The notes under the pieces were generated by a model. It searched no databases. It saw only the letters and a list, made by a program, of their open reading frames with translations, and was not told the DNA's origin. Positions 37,553 through 47,949 of a DNA stretch of 64,000 nucleotides are shown here, in pieces. Position 1 is the first letter of the stretch; each line of letters begins with the position of its first letter. The position numbers were made by a program, and so were the translations under genes. The DNA lies in contig NZ_JMIB01000004.1 of the NCBI RefSeq assembly GCF_000695255.1, positions 275,039 through 339,038 on the forward strand. Direction: 5' to 3'. This DNA comes from Photobacterium galatheae (GTDB lineage Bacteria; Pseudomonadota; Gammaproteobacteria; Enterobacterales; Vibrionaceae).

Positions 37553-37587
37553 TGCAAGTGGCGATAACAAGTGGTTAAGGGAAAACA

Positions 37588-40401
37588 ATGCAGAACGGCG
37601 TTATGAAGGCTTGGCTCGAGTCTTCACATCTGGCTGGCGCCAACGCAACTTATGTAGAAGACCTCTACGAGTTGTATCTAAGCGACCCAGAATTAGTTGG
37701 CGAAGAATGGCGTCACGTTTTTAGTGAATTGCCTGTTGTGAATGGTGTTGCTGTCGAACAGCCACATTCACGTGTTCGTGATTACTTCCGGCGTTTAGCG
37801 AAAGAAACGACCTTTTTAAGTGCTAACGTCAGCGATCCTGATGTTGATGCCAAACAGGTGAAGGTATTGCAGTTGATTAACGCATACCGTTTCCGTGGTC
37901 ATCAGCATGCAAACCTGGACCCGCTGGGATTATGGCAACAGGAACGAGTTCCAGACCTGGATCCTGCTTTCCATAACCTCACAGCGGAAGATTTTGATCA
38001 AAGCTTCAATGTCGGTTCGTTTGCCGTAGGCAAAGAGACAATGAAGCTTTCTGAGATCTATGAGGCGCTGAAAAAAACCTACTGTGGTTCGATTGGTGCT
38101 GAGTACATGCACATTACCGACACGGAAGAAAAACGCTGGATTCAACAGCGTCTGGAATCTGTGATTGGTCAGGGCACATTTTCGCAGGAAGAGAAACTCA
38201 CTTTCCTGGACGAACTGACTGCCGCTGAAGGCCTGGAACGTTACCTGGGTGCTAAATTCCCGGGCGCAAAACGTTTCTCGCTGGAAGGTGGTGATGCACT
38301 GATCCCGATGATGAAAGAACTGATCCGTAGCGCTGGTAACAGTGGTGTGCGTGAAGTTGTGATCGGGATGGCCCACCGGGGTCGTTTGAACATGCTGGTG
38401 AACGTTCTGGGTAAAAAGCCGCAGGATTTGTTTGATGAGTTTGCAGGCAAGCATGGTGAGTCCTGGGGGACTGGCGATGTGAAATACCATCAGGGTTTCT
38501 CTGCAGATTTCGCGACGCCTGGCGGTGATGTACACCTGGCACTGGCCTTTAACCCGTCTCACCTGGAAATCGTCAACCCTGTCGTTGTGGGTTCTGTTCG
38601 TGCCCGTCAGGATCGCTTGGGTGATAAAGATGGTTCTATGGTGCTGCCAATCACCATTCATGGTGACTCTGCAATTGCGGGTCAGGGTGTCGTAGCTGAG
38701 ACCTTTAACATGTCTCAATCACGCGGCTACCGTGTTGGCGGTACGATCCGTATTGTGGTGAATAATCAGATTGGTTTCACAACATCAAACCCTTACGATA
38801 CCCGCTCCACCCAGTACTGTACGGATATCGCGAAGATGGTTCAGTCACCAATCTTCCACGTGAATGCAGACGATCCGGAAGCGGTGGCGTTTGTGACCCG
38901 TCTGGCGCTGGATTTCCGCAATGAGTTCAAGCGTGACGTTGTGATTGATTTGGTGTGTTATCGCCGTCATGGTCACAACGAAGCGGATGAGCCGAACGCA
39001 ACCCAGCCGTTGATGTACCAGAAAATCAAAAAACATCCGACACCACGGAAGATCTATGCAGATGCTCTGGTCGATGAAGCTGGCATTCAAGCTGAAACTG
39101 CCACGGCATTGGTCAATGAATATCGTGATGCACTGGATCGCGGTGAGTGCGTTGTGAAAGAGTGGCGTCCGATGACCCTGCATTCCGTCGATTGGTCTCC
39201 TTATCTGGGCCATGACTGGACGAAAGAATGGGCCAATAAAGTCGGCAGTCAGCGTCTGCATGAGCTGGGCCAGCGTATTTGCCAGTATCCTGAAAGCCAT
39301 AAACTGCAAAGCCGTGTTCAGAAACTGTACAACGATCGCCAGTCGATGGTTGCCGGTGAGAAAGACGTCGACTGGGGTATGGCTGAAACGTTGGCCTATG
39401 CCACGTTGGTTGATGAAGGTCACCGTATCCGTATTACGGGACAGGATTCTGGTCGTGGTACCTTCTTCCACCGTCATGCAGTCTTGCATAACCAAACGGA
39501 TGCCAGTACTTATATGCCACTGGCGAATATCCACGACAAACAAGGACCATTTCAGGTTTTCGACTCCGTCCTGTCGGAAGAAGCTGTATTGGCCTTTGAA
39601 TATGGTTACGCAACAGCCGAGCCGGGCGGTCTGACAATCTGGGAAGCGCAGTTTGGTGATTTTGCCAATGGTGCGCAGGTTGTGATTGACCAGTTCATCA
39701 GTTCCGGTGAGCAGAAGTGGGGCCGTATGTGCGGTCTGACCATGCTGTTGCCTCATGGTTATGAGGGGCAGGGTCCAGAGCACTCTTCTGCACGTCTGGA
39801 GCGTTATCTGCAGCTTTGTGCTGAACAGAACATGCAGGTTGTGATCCCTTCAACGCCAGCACAGGTTTACCACATGATCCGTCGTCAGGTGCTTCGTCCG
39901 ATGCGCCGTCCGTTGATTGTGATGTCACCGAAGTCGCTGCTGCGTCATCCGCTGTGTACATCGACGATGGATGATCTGTCTGACGGTAATTTCCAGCCGG
40001 CGATTGGCGAAATTGATGCGTTGGATCCGAAACAAGTGAAACGTGTTGTCCTGTGTTCAGGCAAGGTGTATTACGATCTGCTGGAACAACGTCGTAAGCG
40101 TGAGCAGACGGATGTTGCCATTATCCGAATTGAGCAACTTTATCCATTCCCGAAAGAAGATGTGGAAGCTGCTCTGGCTGATTATCAGCATGTGACTGAC
40201 TTCGCATGGTGTCAGGAAGAGCCGCAAAACCAGGGGGCCTGGTACAGCAGTCAGCATAACTTCCGTGCCGCTCTGCCTGAAGGTGCGCAATTAGAATATA
40301 CCGGCCGTCCAGCGTCAGCTTCACCTGCCGTTGGTTATATGTCAGTACACTTGAAACAACAGAAAGCGTTGATTGACGACGCGCTGAACACAGAACAATA
40401 A
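37588..40401 (+). CDS. sucA: 2-oxoglutarate dehydrogenase E1 component
   Basis: Thiamine-diphosphate-dependent decarboxylase of the 2-oxoglutarate dehydrogenase complex. It has 937 residues, close to the E. coli length of 933. The N-terminal segment [17 protein letters not shown] is the E2-interaction region. The core has [24 protein letters not shown], the thiamine-diphosphate region [12 protein letters not shown] ... NNQIGFTTS, and [20 protein letters not shown]. It is followed by sucB after 32 bases. Confidence 0.98.
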   Translation: MQNGVMKAWLESSHLAGANATYVEDLYELYLSDPELVGEEWRHVFSELPVVNGVAVEQPHSRVRDYFRRLAKETTFLSANVSDPDVDAKQVKVLQLINAYRFRGHQHANLDPLGLWQQERVPDLDPAFHNLTAEDFDQSFNVGSFAVGKETMKLSEIYEALKKTYCGSIGAEYMHITDTEEKRWIQQRLESVIGQGTFSQEEKLTFLDELTAAEGLERYLGAKFPGAKRFSLEGGDALIPMMKELIRSAGNSGVREVVIGMAHRGRLNMLVNVLGKKPQDLFDEFAGKHGESWGTGDVKYHQGFSADFATPGGDVHLALAFNPSHLEIVNPVVVGSVRARQDRLGDKDGSMVLPITIHGDSAIAGQGVVAETFNMSQSRGYRVGGTIRIVVNNQIGFTTSNPYDTRSTQYCTDIAKMVQSPIFHVNADDPEAVAFVTRLALDFRNEFKRDVVIDLVCYRRHGHNEADEPNATQPLMYQKIKKHPTPRKIYADALVDEAGIQAETATALVNEYRDALDRGECVVKEWRPMTLHSVDWSPYLGHDWTKEWANKVGSQRLHELGQRICQYPESHKLQSRVQKLYNDRQSMVAGEKDVDWGMAETLAYATLVDEGHRIRITGQDSGRGTFFHRHAVLHNQTDASTYMPLANIHDKQGPFQVFDSVLSEEAVLAFEYGYATAEPGGLTIWEAQFGDFANGAQVVIDQFISSGEQKWGRMCGLTMLLPHGYEGQGPEHSSARLERYLQLCAEQNMQVVIPSTPAQVYHMIRRQVLRPMRRPLIVMSPKSLLRHPLCTSTMDDLSDGNFQPAIGEIDALDPKQVKRVVLCSGKVYYDLLEQRRKREQTDVAIIRIEQLYPFPKEDVEAALADYQHVTDFAWCQEEPQNQGAWYSSQHNFRAALPEGAQLEYTGRPASASPAVGYMSVHLKQQKALIDDALNTEQ

Positions 40402-40433
40402 GCCCAGAGCTGGAACAAAAAGGACAAACTGAG

Positions 40434-41648
40434 ATGACAATCGAAATTCTGGTTCCTGATTTACCTGAATCAGTAGCAGACGCAACCGTAGCAACTTGGC
40501 ACAAGAAGCCGGGTGATGCAGTCAGCCGTGACGAAGTTCTGGTCGATATCGAAACGGATAAAGTTGTGCTGGAAGTGCCAGCCCCTGAAGATGGTATTCT
40601 GGAAGCCATCATTGAGGAAGAAGGCACAACAGTACTGACGAAGCAGCTGCTGGGTAAACTGAAAGCCGGTGCTGTCGCTGGTGAACCAACGAAAGATGTA
40701 CCTGCCAGTGCTGAAGCTTCTCCAACCAAACGCACAACCGCATCGCTGACAGAAGAAACCAATGATGCACTGAGTCCAGCGGTTCGCCGTCTGATCAGTG
40801 AGCACGGCATTGATGCTTCTGCAGTGAAAGGGACTGGTGTGGGTGGCCGAATTACCCGTGAAGACGTTGAAGCTTTTGTGAAAGGCGGCAAATCTGCCTC
40901 AGCAGCTGTACCGGCGGCTGAAGCGAAGGTTGAAGCACCTCTGGCTCATCGCAGCGAAAAACGTGTTCCGATGACACGTCTGCGTAAGCGTATCGCAGAG
41001 CGTCTGCTGGAAGCGAAAAACAGCACAGCGATGCTGACAACGTTCAACGAAGTCAACATGAAACCTATCATGGATCTGCGTAAGCAGTACAAAGACATCT
41101 TTGAAGAGCGTCACGGTATTCGTCTGGGCTTCATGTCTTTCTACGTGAAAGCTGTCGTTGAGGCGCTGAAGCGTTTCCCTGAAGTGAATGCGTCAATTGA
41201 TGGCGATGATGTTGTTTACCACAACTTCTTCGATGTCAGCATTGCAGTATCAACACCGCGTGGTCTGGTGACGCCAGTTCTGCGTGACTGTGACAAGCTG
41301 AGCCTGGCAGAAATCGAGAAAGGTATCCGTGAACTGGCGATTAAAGGCCGTGACGGTAAGCTGACTGTTGATGAGCTGACCGGTGGTAACTTCACCATCA
41401 CAAACGGTGGTGTCTTCGGTTCCCTGATGTCTACGCCAATTATTAACCCGCCACAGGCTGCAATTCTGGGGATGCATAAGATCCAGGATCGTCCAATGGC
41501 GGTAAACGGTCAGGTTGAAATCCTGCCAATGATGTATCTGGCTCTGTCTTACGATCACCGTCTGATTGATGGGAAAGAGTCTGTCGGTTATCTGGTAACC
41601 ATTAAAGAGCTTCTTGAAGACCCAACACGTCTGCTTCTGGACGTGTAA
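40434..41648 (+). CDS. sucB: Dihydrolipoyllysine succinyltransferase (E2 of 2-oxoglutarate dehydrogenase)
   Basis: Transfers the succinyl group to CoA and forms the complex core. It has 404 residues. The N-terminal lipoyl domain (about 2-78) has the lipoylated lysine K43 in [15 protein letters not shown] sequence [15 protein letters not shown] peripheral subunit-binding domain follows at about 106-142 ([20 protein letters not shown]). The C-terminal catalytic domain ends with H375 and D379 in [10 protein letters not shown]. It lies between sucA and sucC; a hairpin without a T-run follows the stop. Confidence 0.98.
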   Translation: MTIEILVPDLPESVADATVATWHKKPGDAVSRDEVLVDIETDKVVLEVPAPEDGILEAIIEEEGTTVLTKQLLGKLKAGAVAGEPTKDVPASAEASPTKRTTASLTEETNDALSPAVRRLISEHGIDASAVKGTGVGGRITREDVEAFVKGGKSASAAVPAAEAKVEAPLAHRSEKRVPMTRLRKRIAERLLEAKNSTAMLTTFNEVNMKPIMDLRKQYKDIFEERHGIRLGFMSFYVKAVVEALKRFPEVNASIDGDDVVYHNFFDVSIAVSTPRGLVTPVLRDCDKLSLAEIEKGIRELAIKGRDGKLTVDELTGGNFTITNGGVFGSLMSTPIINPPQAAILGMHKIQDRPMAVNGQVEILPMMYLALSYDHRLIDGKESVGYLVTIKELLEDPTRLLLDV

Positions 41649-41665
41649 TTACTGTGCTTTACCTG

Positions 41666-41687
41666 CCGCCACCCTTTTGGGTGGCGG
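41666..41687 (+). other. Stable hairpin between sucB and sucC
   Basis: The perfect nine-pair stem CCGCCACCC / GGGTGGCGG around TTTT lies 17 bases after sucB. No T-run follows, so it is more likely an RNA-processing or stability element than a terminator. Confidence 0.6.
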
Positions 41688-41780
41688 TGTGTGAAGCCAG
41701 AATGACTGAAGAAGAAATGCCCAAGAGCATTTCAATGGATATAACACGTCCCACAGGGATTAGAGAACGGATAGAACATA

Positions 41781-42947
41781 ATGAATCTGCACGAATATCA
41801 GGCAAAACAACTGTTTGCTGAGTATGGCCTGCCAGTTCCTGAAGGCTATGCATGTGATACCCCACAAGAAGCTGCTGAAGCAGCCGGTAAAATCAGTGGC
41901 AACAAATGGGTTGTCAAATGTCAGGTCCATGCAGGTGGCCGCGGTAAAGCGGGCGGTGTAGAACTGCATGACACCAAAGACGGCGTCAAAGAATTTGCAC
42001 AGAAGTGGCTGGGTAAAAACCTGGTCACTTATCAGACAGATGCCAATGGCCAGCCTGTCACTAAGATTCTGGTTGAAGAAGCATCGAATATTGCCAATGA
42101 ACTGTACCTGGGTGCAGTTGTTGACCGCGCAACACGTCGTATCGTTTTCATGGCATCGACTGAAGGTGGTGTTGAAATCGAGAAAGTTGCAGAAGAAACA
42201 CCGGAACTGATTCATAAAGCGGCGATCGATCCACTGGTTGGCCCACAGGCTTATCAAGGCCGTGAGCTGGCGTTCAAACTGGGTCTGCAAGGCGACCAAA
42301 TCAAGCAGTTCGTCAAAATCTTTATGGGTCTGGGTGAGATGTTCGCTCAGTACGATCTGGCGCTGCTGGAAATCAACCCGCTGGTCATCACCGGTGAAGG
42401 CAACCTGCTGTGCCTGGACGGTAAGATCAACATCGACTCAAATGCGCTGTACCGTCAGCCAAAACTGCGTGAAATGCACGATCCTTCTCAGGAAGATGCC
42501 CGTGAAGCACACGCAGCACAGTGGGAACTGAACTACGTCGCACTCGATGGTAACGTCGGTTGTATGGTGAACGGCGCAGGTCTGGCCATGGGTACGATGG
42601 ACATCGTGAACCTGCATGGCGGCAAACCAGCAAACTTCCTGGATGTTGGTGGCGGTGCGACCAAAGAACGTGTGGCAGAAGCATTCAAGATCATTCTGTC
42701 TGACGACAACGTGAAAGCGGTACTGGTAAATATCTTCGGTGGTATTGTCCGTTGTGACATGATCGCAGAAGGGATCATCGGCGCAGTTAAAGAAGTCGGT
42801 GTGACTGTCCCTGTTGTTGTACGTCTTGAAGGTACGAACGCTGACTTGGGTCGCGAAGTACTGGCTAAATCTGGTCTGGATATCATTGCTGCTGAGTCGC
42901 TCACTGACGCAGCTCAGAAAGTTGTTGCTGCTGCGGAGGGCAAATAA
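41781..42947 (+). CDS. sucC: Succinyl-CoA synthetase beta subunit (ADP-forming)
   Basis: With SucD converts succinyl-CoA to succinate with ATP formation. It has 388 residues, the E. coli length. The ATP-grasp N-terminus begins [20 protein letters not shown] and includes [15 protein letters not shown] and [11 protein letters not shown]. The C-terminal CoA-ligase domain has [12 protein letters not shown] and [10 protein letters not shown]. It is preceded by a 132-base gap with a hairpin and followed two bases later by sucD. Confidence 0.98.
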   Translation: MNLHEYQAKQLFAEYGLPVPEGYACDTPQEAAEAAGKISGNKWVVKCQVHAGGRGKAGGVELHDTKDGVKEFAQKWLGKNLVTYQTDANGQPVTKILVEEASNIANELYLGAVVDRATRRIVFMASTEGGVEIEKVAEETPELIHKAAIDPLVGPQAYQGRELAFKLGLQGDQIKQFVKIFMGLGEMFAQYDLALLEINPLVITGEGNLLCLDGKINIDSNALYRQPKLREMHDPSQEDAREAHAAQWELNYVALDGNVGCMVNGAGLAMGTMDIVNLHGGKPANFLDVGGGATKERVAEAFKIILSDDNVKAVLVNIFGGIVRCDMIAEGIIGAVKEVGVTVPVVVRLEGTNADLGREVLAKSGLDIIAAESLTDAAQKVVAAAEGK

Positions 42948-42949
42948 GA

Positions 42950-43822
42950 ATGTCTGTATTAATTAACAAAGACACCAAAGTTATCTGTCAGGGTTTCACT
43001 GGCGGTCAGGGTACTTTCCACTCTGAGCAGGCAATTGCTTACGGAACGCAAATGGTTGGTGGTGTATCTCCGGGTAAAGGCGGCACAACGCACCTGGGTC
43101 TGCCAGTATTTAATACCGTTCGTGAAGCCGTTGAAGCGACAGGTGCAACAGCATCTGTGATTTATGTTCCGGCACCTTTCTGTAAAGATGCAATTCTGGA
43201 AGCAATCGACGCGGGTATTCAACTGATCGTGACGATTACTGAAGGCATCCCAACCACAGACATGATCGACGTGAAAGTGAAGTTGGAAGAAACCGGTGTT
43301 CGCATGATCGGTCCAAACTGTCCGGGTGTGATCACGCCAGATGAATGTAAGATTGGCATCATGCCTGGTCACATTCACAAGAAAGGTAAAGTGGGTATTG
43401 TTTCACGTTCAGGGACACTGACCTATGAAGCGGTAAAACAAACCACGGATGAAGGTTTCGGCCAGTCAACTTGTGTTGGTATCGGTGGTGACCCAATCCC
43501 AGGCTCTAACTTCATTGATATCCTGAAACTGTTCCAGGAAGATCCTGAAACAGAAGCGATCGTCATGATCGGTGAGATCGGTGGTACGGCTGAAGAAGAT
43601 GCAGCTGCATTCATCAAAGAAAACGTGACTAAGCCTGTGGTTTCTTACATTGCGGGTGTGACTGCACCTCCAGGTAAGCGTATGGGCCACGCGGGTGCGA
43701 TTATCTCTGGTGGTAAGGGAACAGCGGATGAGAAATTTGCTGCTCTGGAATCTGCGGGTGTGAAGACTGTGAAGAGTCTGGCCGAGATTGGTAAAGCGCT
43801 GCGTGAAGTTACTGGCTGGTAA
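42950..43822 (+). CDS. sucD: Succinyl-CoA synthetase alpha subunit
   Basis: CoA-binding and phosphohistidine subunit of succinyl-CoA synthetase, 290 residues. The CoA-binding region has [20 protein letters not shown] and PNCPGVITP. The phosphorylated histidine lies in [15 protein letters not shown] at about residue 247. [14 protein letters not shown] sequence [13 protein letters not shown] is present. It is the last gene of sdhCDAB-sucABCD and is followed by a terminator. Confidence 0.98.
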   Translation: MSVLINKDTKVICQGFTGGQGTFHSEQAIAYGTQMVGGVSPGKGGTTHLGLPVFNTVREAVEATGATASVIYVPAPFCKDAILEAIDAGIQLIVTITEGIPTTDMIDVKVKLEETGVRMIGPNCPGVITPDECKIGIMPGHIHKKGKVGIVSRSGTLTYEAVKQTTDEGFGQSTCVGIGGDPIPGSNFIDILKLFQEDPETEAIVMIGEIGGTAEEDAAAFIKENVTKPVVSYIAGVTAPPGKRMGHAGAIISGGKGTADEKFAALESAGVKTVKSLAEIGKALREVTGW

Positions 43823-43847
43823 TTAGCTGAGAGCTTTAGACAGATGG

Positions 43848-43873
43848 AACCCGCCTGATGGCGGGTTTTTTCT
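43848..43873 (+). terminator. sdh-suc operon terminator
   Basis: The stem AACCCGCC / GGCGGGTT around TGAT is followed by a T-run, 26 bases after sucD. Confidence 0.9.
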
Positions 43874-43929
43874 TTCTGTCTTCGCTCAGAATCTGACTTC
43901 GGTTCAGAAACAGTACGTTCCGAAACGAA

Positions 43930-43956
43930 AAGACTCAGCCTGAGGCTGAGTCTTTG
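43930..43956 (-). terminator. Terminator of the outer-membrane protein gene
   Basis: The stem AAAGACTCAGCC / GGCTGAGTCTTT around TGA is followed on the minus strand by TTCGTTTCGG. It lies 22 bases beyond the stop of the gene at 43979. Confidence 0.75.
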
Positions 43957-43978
43957 AAAAGGGGGGGACTGCGCTCTT

Positions 43979-44527
43979 TTAGTATTTGAAGCGAGTAGTC
44001 AGCATGATTTGATCGCCGTAGACATCGTTGATACGGCCTTCTGCACCAACAGAGAACAGTTCGGTCGCATGGAAACGGCCATAAACGGAACCAAACGTTT
44101 CTTCAATTCGATGAACGTTCACATGACCAATTTTTGCACCAACTTCCAGTTGTGGACCTAACCATTGACGGACACCCAGGTTCACTTCCATGCCGGTTTT
44201 ACCCACGGTCTCATCAAAACGGTCTCTGTTTTTGATGTTGCGAGCTTTCAGCTCACCGGTTAGATCGGCCCAGTTGTTGATTGGTGCGTGGAAGCCAACA
44301 CCCAAAGCGATATCCCAGTCGTTTTCGAACTCAGAATCTACGTGGCCAGTTAAATGAGCATTTGGGTGGATAGACTTACTGAAGCCTGCACCATAGGTCA
44401 GCGGGCTCATACCAATGCGCACTTCAGTGTAGTCATAGCTGAAGTTGCTCATTGTGTTTGCCGGATTAGCTTGTGCTGCAGAAACACATGACAGCATCAG
44501 GGCAGCAGCGGTTAACGTTTTACGCAT
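43979..44527 (-). CDS. Predicted outer-membrane beta-barrel protein
   Basis: Secreted protein of 182 residues from the ATG at 44527. A clear signal peptide, MRKTLTAAALMLSCVSAAQA, should be cut after residue 20. The mature part shows alternating hydrophobic strands (RIGMSPLTYGAGFS, DWDIALGVGFHAP, GMEVNLGVRQWLGPQLEVGAKIG) and ends with tyrosine (TTRFKY), as barrel proteins do. The small size suggests an eight-stranded barrel. No specific function is recognised. A perfect 6+6 inverted repeat lies 120 bases upstream. Confidence 0.75.
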   Translation of the reverse strand: MRKTLTAAALMLSCVSAAQANPANTMSNFSYDYTEVRIGMSPLTYGAGFSKSIHPNAHLTGHVDSEFENDWDIALGVGFHAPINNWADLTGELKARNIKNRDRFDETVGKTGMEVNLGVRQWLGPQLEVGAKIGHVNVHRIEETFGSVYGRFHATELFSVGAEGRINDVYGDQIMLTTRFKY

Positions 44528-44649
44528 GAATCTTGATCCAAAGAACAAAAAAGAATTGGATTATTTTAATCAACTCGTCCCTGCAATAACAGGTTGGTAT
44601 AGGCATAAGTGCTGTATTCCAGGGACAATAGCGTAAAAATGTAGCAAAA

Positions 44650-44665
44650 ATCACATATTTGTGAT
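44650..44665. promoter_or_regulatory. Palindrome upstream of the outer-membrane protein gene
   Basis: ATCACA-TATT-TGTGAT is a perfect 6+6 dyad with a 4-base centre. It is inverted relative to the CRP consensus (TGTGA-N6-TCACA), so it is probably a different regulator's site. It lies 123 bases before the start codon at 44527. Confidence 0.45.
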
Positions 44666-44715
44666 CGTTGACAAATTTTTTATGTTCATAAATACAGGCA
44701 CTGTTGCCAGTGTTT

Positions 44716-45708
44716 TTATTGTATGAGCTCGTTGCCCGATGTTTCCCCGTGCGCAAACTGACTGAGATTTGAGAGCGTCGTATCGGCAATATTTGCCAGA
44801 GCCTCTTCGGTCAGGAAGGCCTGATGCCCTGTAAATAGTACGTTGTGGCATGAAGACAGCCGACGGAAAACATCATCCTGAATCACATCATTAGATTTAT
44901 CTTCGAAGAACAAATCTTTTTCGTTTTCGTAAACATCGACACCCAGAGCGCCAATTTTCTGGCTTTTCAGTGCTTCAATGGCATCTTTGGAATGGATCAG
45001 CTCACCTCGGCTGGTGTTTATGATCATCACCCCGTCTTTCATTTTGCCAAAAGAATTCGCATTGAGCATATGATAGTTCTCTTTGCTCATCGGGCAATGG
45101 AGGGTGATGACATCTGCTTTGCTGTAGATGTCTTCAAGCGTGGTATAGGTAGCCCCCAGTTTTAAAGCTTCCGGATTCTCGAATGGGTCATAGGCAAGAA
45201 TGTTCATGCCAAGTCCTTTCAGAATGTGCATGGTGGCGATACCAATTCGGCCAGTGCCGATGACCCCAACGGTTTTGCCATAGAAGTTAAAGCCGGTCAG
45301 GCCATCTAGCGAGAAATTCGCATCCCGGGTACGTTGGTAAGCGCGGTGAATTTTACGGTTCAGGCTCAGCATCAGGCCAATGGTGTGCTCTGCAATGGCC
45401 TGAGGCGAATAGGCGGGTACACGTACAACTTGCACACCAAACATTTTTGCGGCTTCTAAATCGACTTTATCAAATCCGGCACAGCGCATGGCAATGATGC
45501 GTACGCCCAGTAGGGACAGCGCCTCAATGACAGGCTTACTCAAATCATCGTTCACGAAAGCACAAACGGCATCGTAGCCGTGGGCCAGTTTGACCGTTTG
45601 CAGATTCAGCTGAATATCAAAGAAGTCGAGGTCCAGATTGAATTGCTGGTTACTTTTGTTGAATGAAATCTGGTCGTACTTTTTTGCACTGAACACGGCG
45701 ACTTTCAT
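44716..45708 (-). CDS. ldhA: D-lactate dehydrogenase (fermentative, NAD-dependent)
   Basis: Reduces pyruvate to D-lactate with NADH in the cytosol. It has 330 residues, like E. coli LdhA (329). The D-2-hydroxyacid dehydrogenase pattern includes RCAGFDKVDLEAAKMFG, VPAYSPQAIAEHTIGLML and the NAD motif GVIGTGRIGIATM. The catalytic arginine lies in INTSRGELI, the glutamate in VDVYENEKD and the histidine is H295 in FTGHQAFLTEEAL. It is divergent from the DUF945 gene and is probably a single-gene unit. Confidence 0.95.
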   Translation of the reverse strand: MKVAVFSAKKYDQISFNKSNQQFNLDLDFFDIQLNLQTVKLAHGYDAVCAFVNDDLSKPVIEALSLLGVRIIAMRCAGFDKVDLEAAKMFGVQVVRVPAYSPQAIAEHTIGLMLSLNRKIHRAYQRTRDANFSLDGLTGFNFYGKTVGVIGTGRIGIATMHILKGLGMNILAYDPFENPEALKLGATYTTLEDIYSKADVITLHCPMSKENYHMLNANSFGKMKDGVMIINTSRGELIHSKDAIEALKSQKIGALGVDVYENEKDLFFEDKSNDVIQDDVFRRLSSCHNVLFTGHQAFLTEEALANIADTTLSNLSQFAHGETSGNELIQ

Positions 45709-45885
45709 TGTGGTCTCCCGGAGAAGTAAAATTGTGATCCAGCCGCAACTTTCCCACAGTCGATGTAGGATGACAAGCAGAATAGTCGTGTCGATCGGGC
45801 GTGAAAAGTCTTTGATCCGTAGAGCAAAGATAGGCTTTGTAATACACTCTTTGCATTCAACCCGGAATAATGATTGGAAACTGAC

Positions 45886-47205
45886 ATGTTAGGAAAAATT
45901 GGGGCGGTCGCCGGTGCGGTAACTGTTGCGTTGTGCTGGCCACTGGCTGTTGGCCAGATTGGTGAGCGTATTTATCAGGACACCGTCGGAGAATACGACA
46001 GTCCTTATGTTGCAGTGACGACAGAAAGCTATGATCGCGGTTATCTGAGTTCGCATGCTATTTCCAAAATTGCGCTGAAATCCAGTTGGAAAGATTTGTT
46101 TGAAGAGCAGGGCTGGCCAACTGAATGGCACATTGCCCACGACATCCGGCATGGTTTACTTGGTCTGACGTCAAACAGTACCTTGGTTGTTGATGACTCC
46201 GTGGCACCTCAGGTGACAGCTTGGTGGGGAAGTGAAGCTGTGCCGCTGACACTGAAGACAACCACGTTGCTGACCCGAAAAACAGACCTGAGTTTAACGC
46301 TGAATCCGTTTGTTTATCAGGATGAAGACGGCAATAGCTTCAAGTCGGAGCCTTGGACATTTACTGGTGAAGTCTCTGCCGATGGCAATGGGCATTTCAG
46401 TTATGCCCTGAAAGATGCGCAATTCAAAACGGTTGCGGATGAAAGTATGCAGCTGTCGGGCTTGCAGGGCGGAGGAAAAGGCCGCTGGGATGGGGGATTC
46501 TGGATTGGTGATCAGCATCTCCAGCTGGATAAGCTGCAGTTTTCAAATCATCTGACCGAGGAATCCGTTGATCTGGAGACAATCAAGGTGTCGTCGGTCA
46601 ATACATTGATGCCAGGTGAGCAAGCGGCCGAAGAGAAGGCAACCACCAACACGACGCTGGATAACAGAAACCAGTTGAGTGTGTCTTCCCTGATCAGCCT
46701 GGACGGTCAGAAATACCAGAATTTCAATGTGGATTTGTCGGTGACGGATCTGAATTACGACGCCGTGACCCGTCTGAGCGTTATGGGTGAAAATCTGGAT
46801 GGGGAACTGACGAAGGCGCAAGCTCAGGATGTGATGCTGGCGTTGGATTTACTGATTGCCAAAGGACTGACGGTAAATCTGAAGGACATCAGCATTGAGG
46901 CACCAGAAGGCCCGCTTGCTGGGCATGTCCGGTTAACCGTACAGCCCGGATTAGCAAGAGCCTCTCAAAACCTGTCGCAAATCACTACAAAACTGGATGG
47001 TGAGCTCTATTTTGAATTTCCGTCTGTGTTGCTGAATATTGTTGAAGGCATGGAAACGCAAACCGAAGGGTTGGTGCAGAGCGGTGTGCTCACTCTGAAA
47101 GAAGACAGAGCCTATCTGTCGGTCAAACTGGAAGGTGACAAGGTGATTTTGGGGAATGGTGACCAATTGCCATTGGCCATGTTCATGATGTTGCTTCTTT
47201 CTTAA
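45886..47205 (+). CDS. DUF945 (YdgA-like) protein
   Basis: Protein of 439 residues from the ATG at 45886, with GGAAA seven bases upstream; a TTG at 45874 is in frame but lies before that site. The N-terminal hydrophobic segment GKIGAVAGAVTVALCWPLAVGQ (about 3-24) is an uncleaved anchor or signal. The YDRGYLSS motif is typical of YdgA/DUF945 proteins. The rest is repetitive beta-rich sequence (LDGELTKAQ, LDGELYFEFPSVLLN), fitting an AsmA-like periplasmic fold. Function is unknown. Confidence 0.8.
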   Translation: MLGKIGAVAGAVTVALCWPLAVGQIGERIYQDTVGEYDSPYVAVTTESYDRGYLSSHAISKIALKSSWKDLFEEQGWPTEWHIAHDIRHGLLGLTSNSTLVVDDSVAPQVTAWWGSEAVPLTLKTTTLLTRKTDLSLTLNPFVYQDEDGNSFKSEPWTFTGEVSADGNGHFSYALKDAQFKTVADESMQLSGLQGGGKGRWDGGFWIGDQHLQLDKLQFSNHLTEESVDLETIKVSSVNTLMPGEQAAEEKATTNTTLDNRNQLSVSSLISLDGQKYQNFNVDLSVTDLNYDAVTRLSVMGENLDGELTKAQAQDVMLALDLLIAKGLTVNLKDISIEAPEGPLAGHVRLTVQPGLARASQNLSQITTKLDGELYFEFPSVLLNIVEGMETQTEGLVQSGVLTLKEDRAYLSVKLEGDKVILGNGDQLPLAMFMMLLLS

Positions 47206-47354
47206 GACGCATTCATCGGCAACAGCAATGCATAAAATAGAATGTTTCGATTTAGACATTTTGTGGAGATCGACGACACTTAAGTTATCGGCGCAGGGAT
47301 AAGAAGTAAGTGAACGTCCTGCCTGCGAGTCTAAAAAATCATTCAGGGGGATGC

Positions 47355-47771
47355 ATGGAGTCGATAAAAGTCAGAGATTACATGAATACACGGCCAGTCA
47401 CCTTCGAAGCGAAAATGTCACTGTCTCAGGCATTGGACAAAATGTTGTCATCCAAGCAGATTGGTGGGCCTGTGGTTGATGAATATCGAAAAGTTGTGGG
47501 CTTTGTGTCGGAACAGGATTTTATTCAGAAGCTGTTGAAAGTGGGCTATCACTGTCAGGATACGCATACAGTGGGTGATGTGATGCGTACGGAAGTGCTC
47601 ACGGTTACGCCGGATACCAGCATTATCGAACTGGCCGACACAATGTCAGGCCAGAAACCGAAGCTTTACCCTGTTGTTGAGAGCGGACGTCTGGTCGGCA
47701 TCATCACCCGCCGGGATGTGCTGTCAGCGATCAGTGATCAAATCGGTGATTGTTTCAAGCATCCGGTTTAG
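47355..47771 (+). CDS. CBS-domain pair protein
   Basis: Stand-alone protein of two CBS domains, 138 residues from the ATG at 47355; GGGGG upstream supports that start over one at 47310. CBS1 (about 5-60) contains VRDYMNTRPVTFEAKMSLSQA and GGPVVDEYRKVVGFVSEQD. CBS2 (about 72-130) contains VGDVMRTEVLTVTPDTSI and LYPVVESGRLVGIITRRDVL. Such pairs usually sense adenosine nucleotides, but the partner is unknown. It lies between the DUF945 gene and the zntA promoter, with its own terminator. Confidence 0.88.
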   Translation: MESIKVRDYMNTRPVTFEAKMSLSQALDKMLSSKQIGGPVVDEYRKVVGFVSEQDFIQKLLKVGYHCQDTHTVGDVMRTEVLTVTPDTSIIELADTMSGQKPKLYPVVESGRLVGIITRRDVLSAISDQIGDCFKHPV

Positions 47772-47800
47772 CCCTAACAATCCGTAGAGTCTTATATTTC

Positions 47801-47825
47801 AAGGCGCCGAAAGGCGCTTTTTTTA
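47801..47825 (+). terminator. Terminator of the CBS-domain gene
   Basis: The stem AAGGCGCC / GGCGCTTT, with one G-U pair around GAAA, is followed by a T-run. Confidence 0.82.
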
Positions 47826-47874
47826 CGTTTTCAGTCGTTGAATGACAGTGTAAAAGGTTTCATAAAAAACAGGC

Positions 47875-47906
47875 TTGACCTTGGAGTCGGCTCCAAGGTT
47901 TATAGT
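47875..47906 (+). promoter_or_regulatory. ZntR-type promoter/operator of zntA
   Basis: A -35 TTGACC (47875-47880) and a -10 TATAGT (47901-47906) are separated by 20 bases. The dyad CCTTGGAGTCGGCTCCAAGG (47879-47898) fills the spacer. An over-long spacer filled by a dyad is diagnostic of MerR-family activation; the E. coli zntA promoter has almost the same design. The ZntR gene itself is not in the window. Confidence 0.92.
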
Positions 47907-47949
47907 GAAGGGAACACAAACCAGTATTGAGTCTTTGAAGGAGAAAAGC

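Noticed and set aside
37505..37567. Twenty-codon frame between sdhB and sucA
   Set aside because: No ribosome-binding site and it runs through two hairpins; likely chance.
38845..39783. Minus-strand frame of 312 codons within sucA
   Set aside because: Long, but antisense to conserved sucA sequence and with no protein-like motif; a codon-bias artefact.
47875..47949. TTG at 47875 as the zntA start
   Set aside because: This TTG is part of the -35 box of the ZntR-type promoter. The ATG at 47950 has a strong ribosome-binding site.
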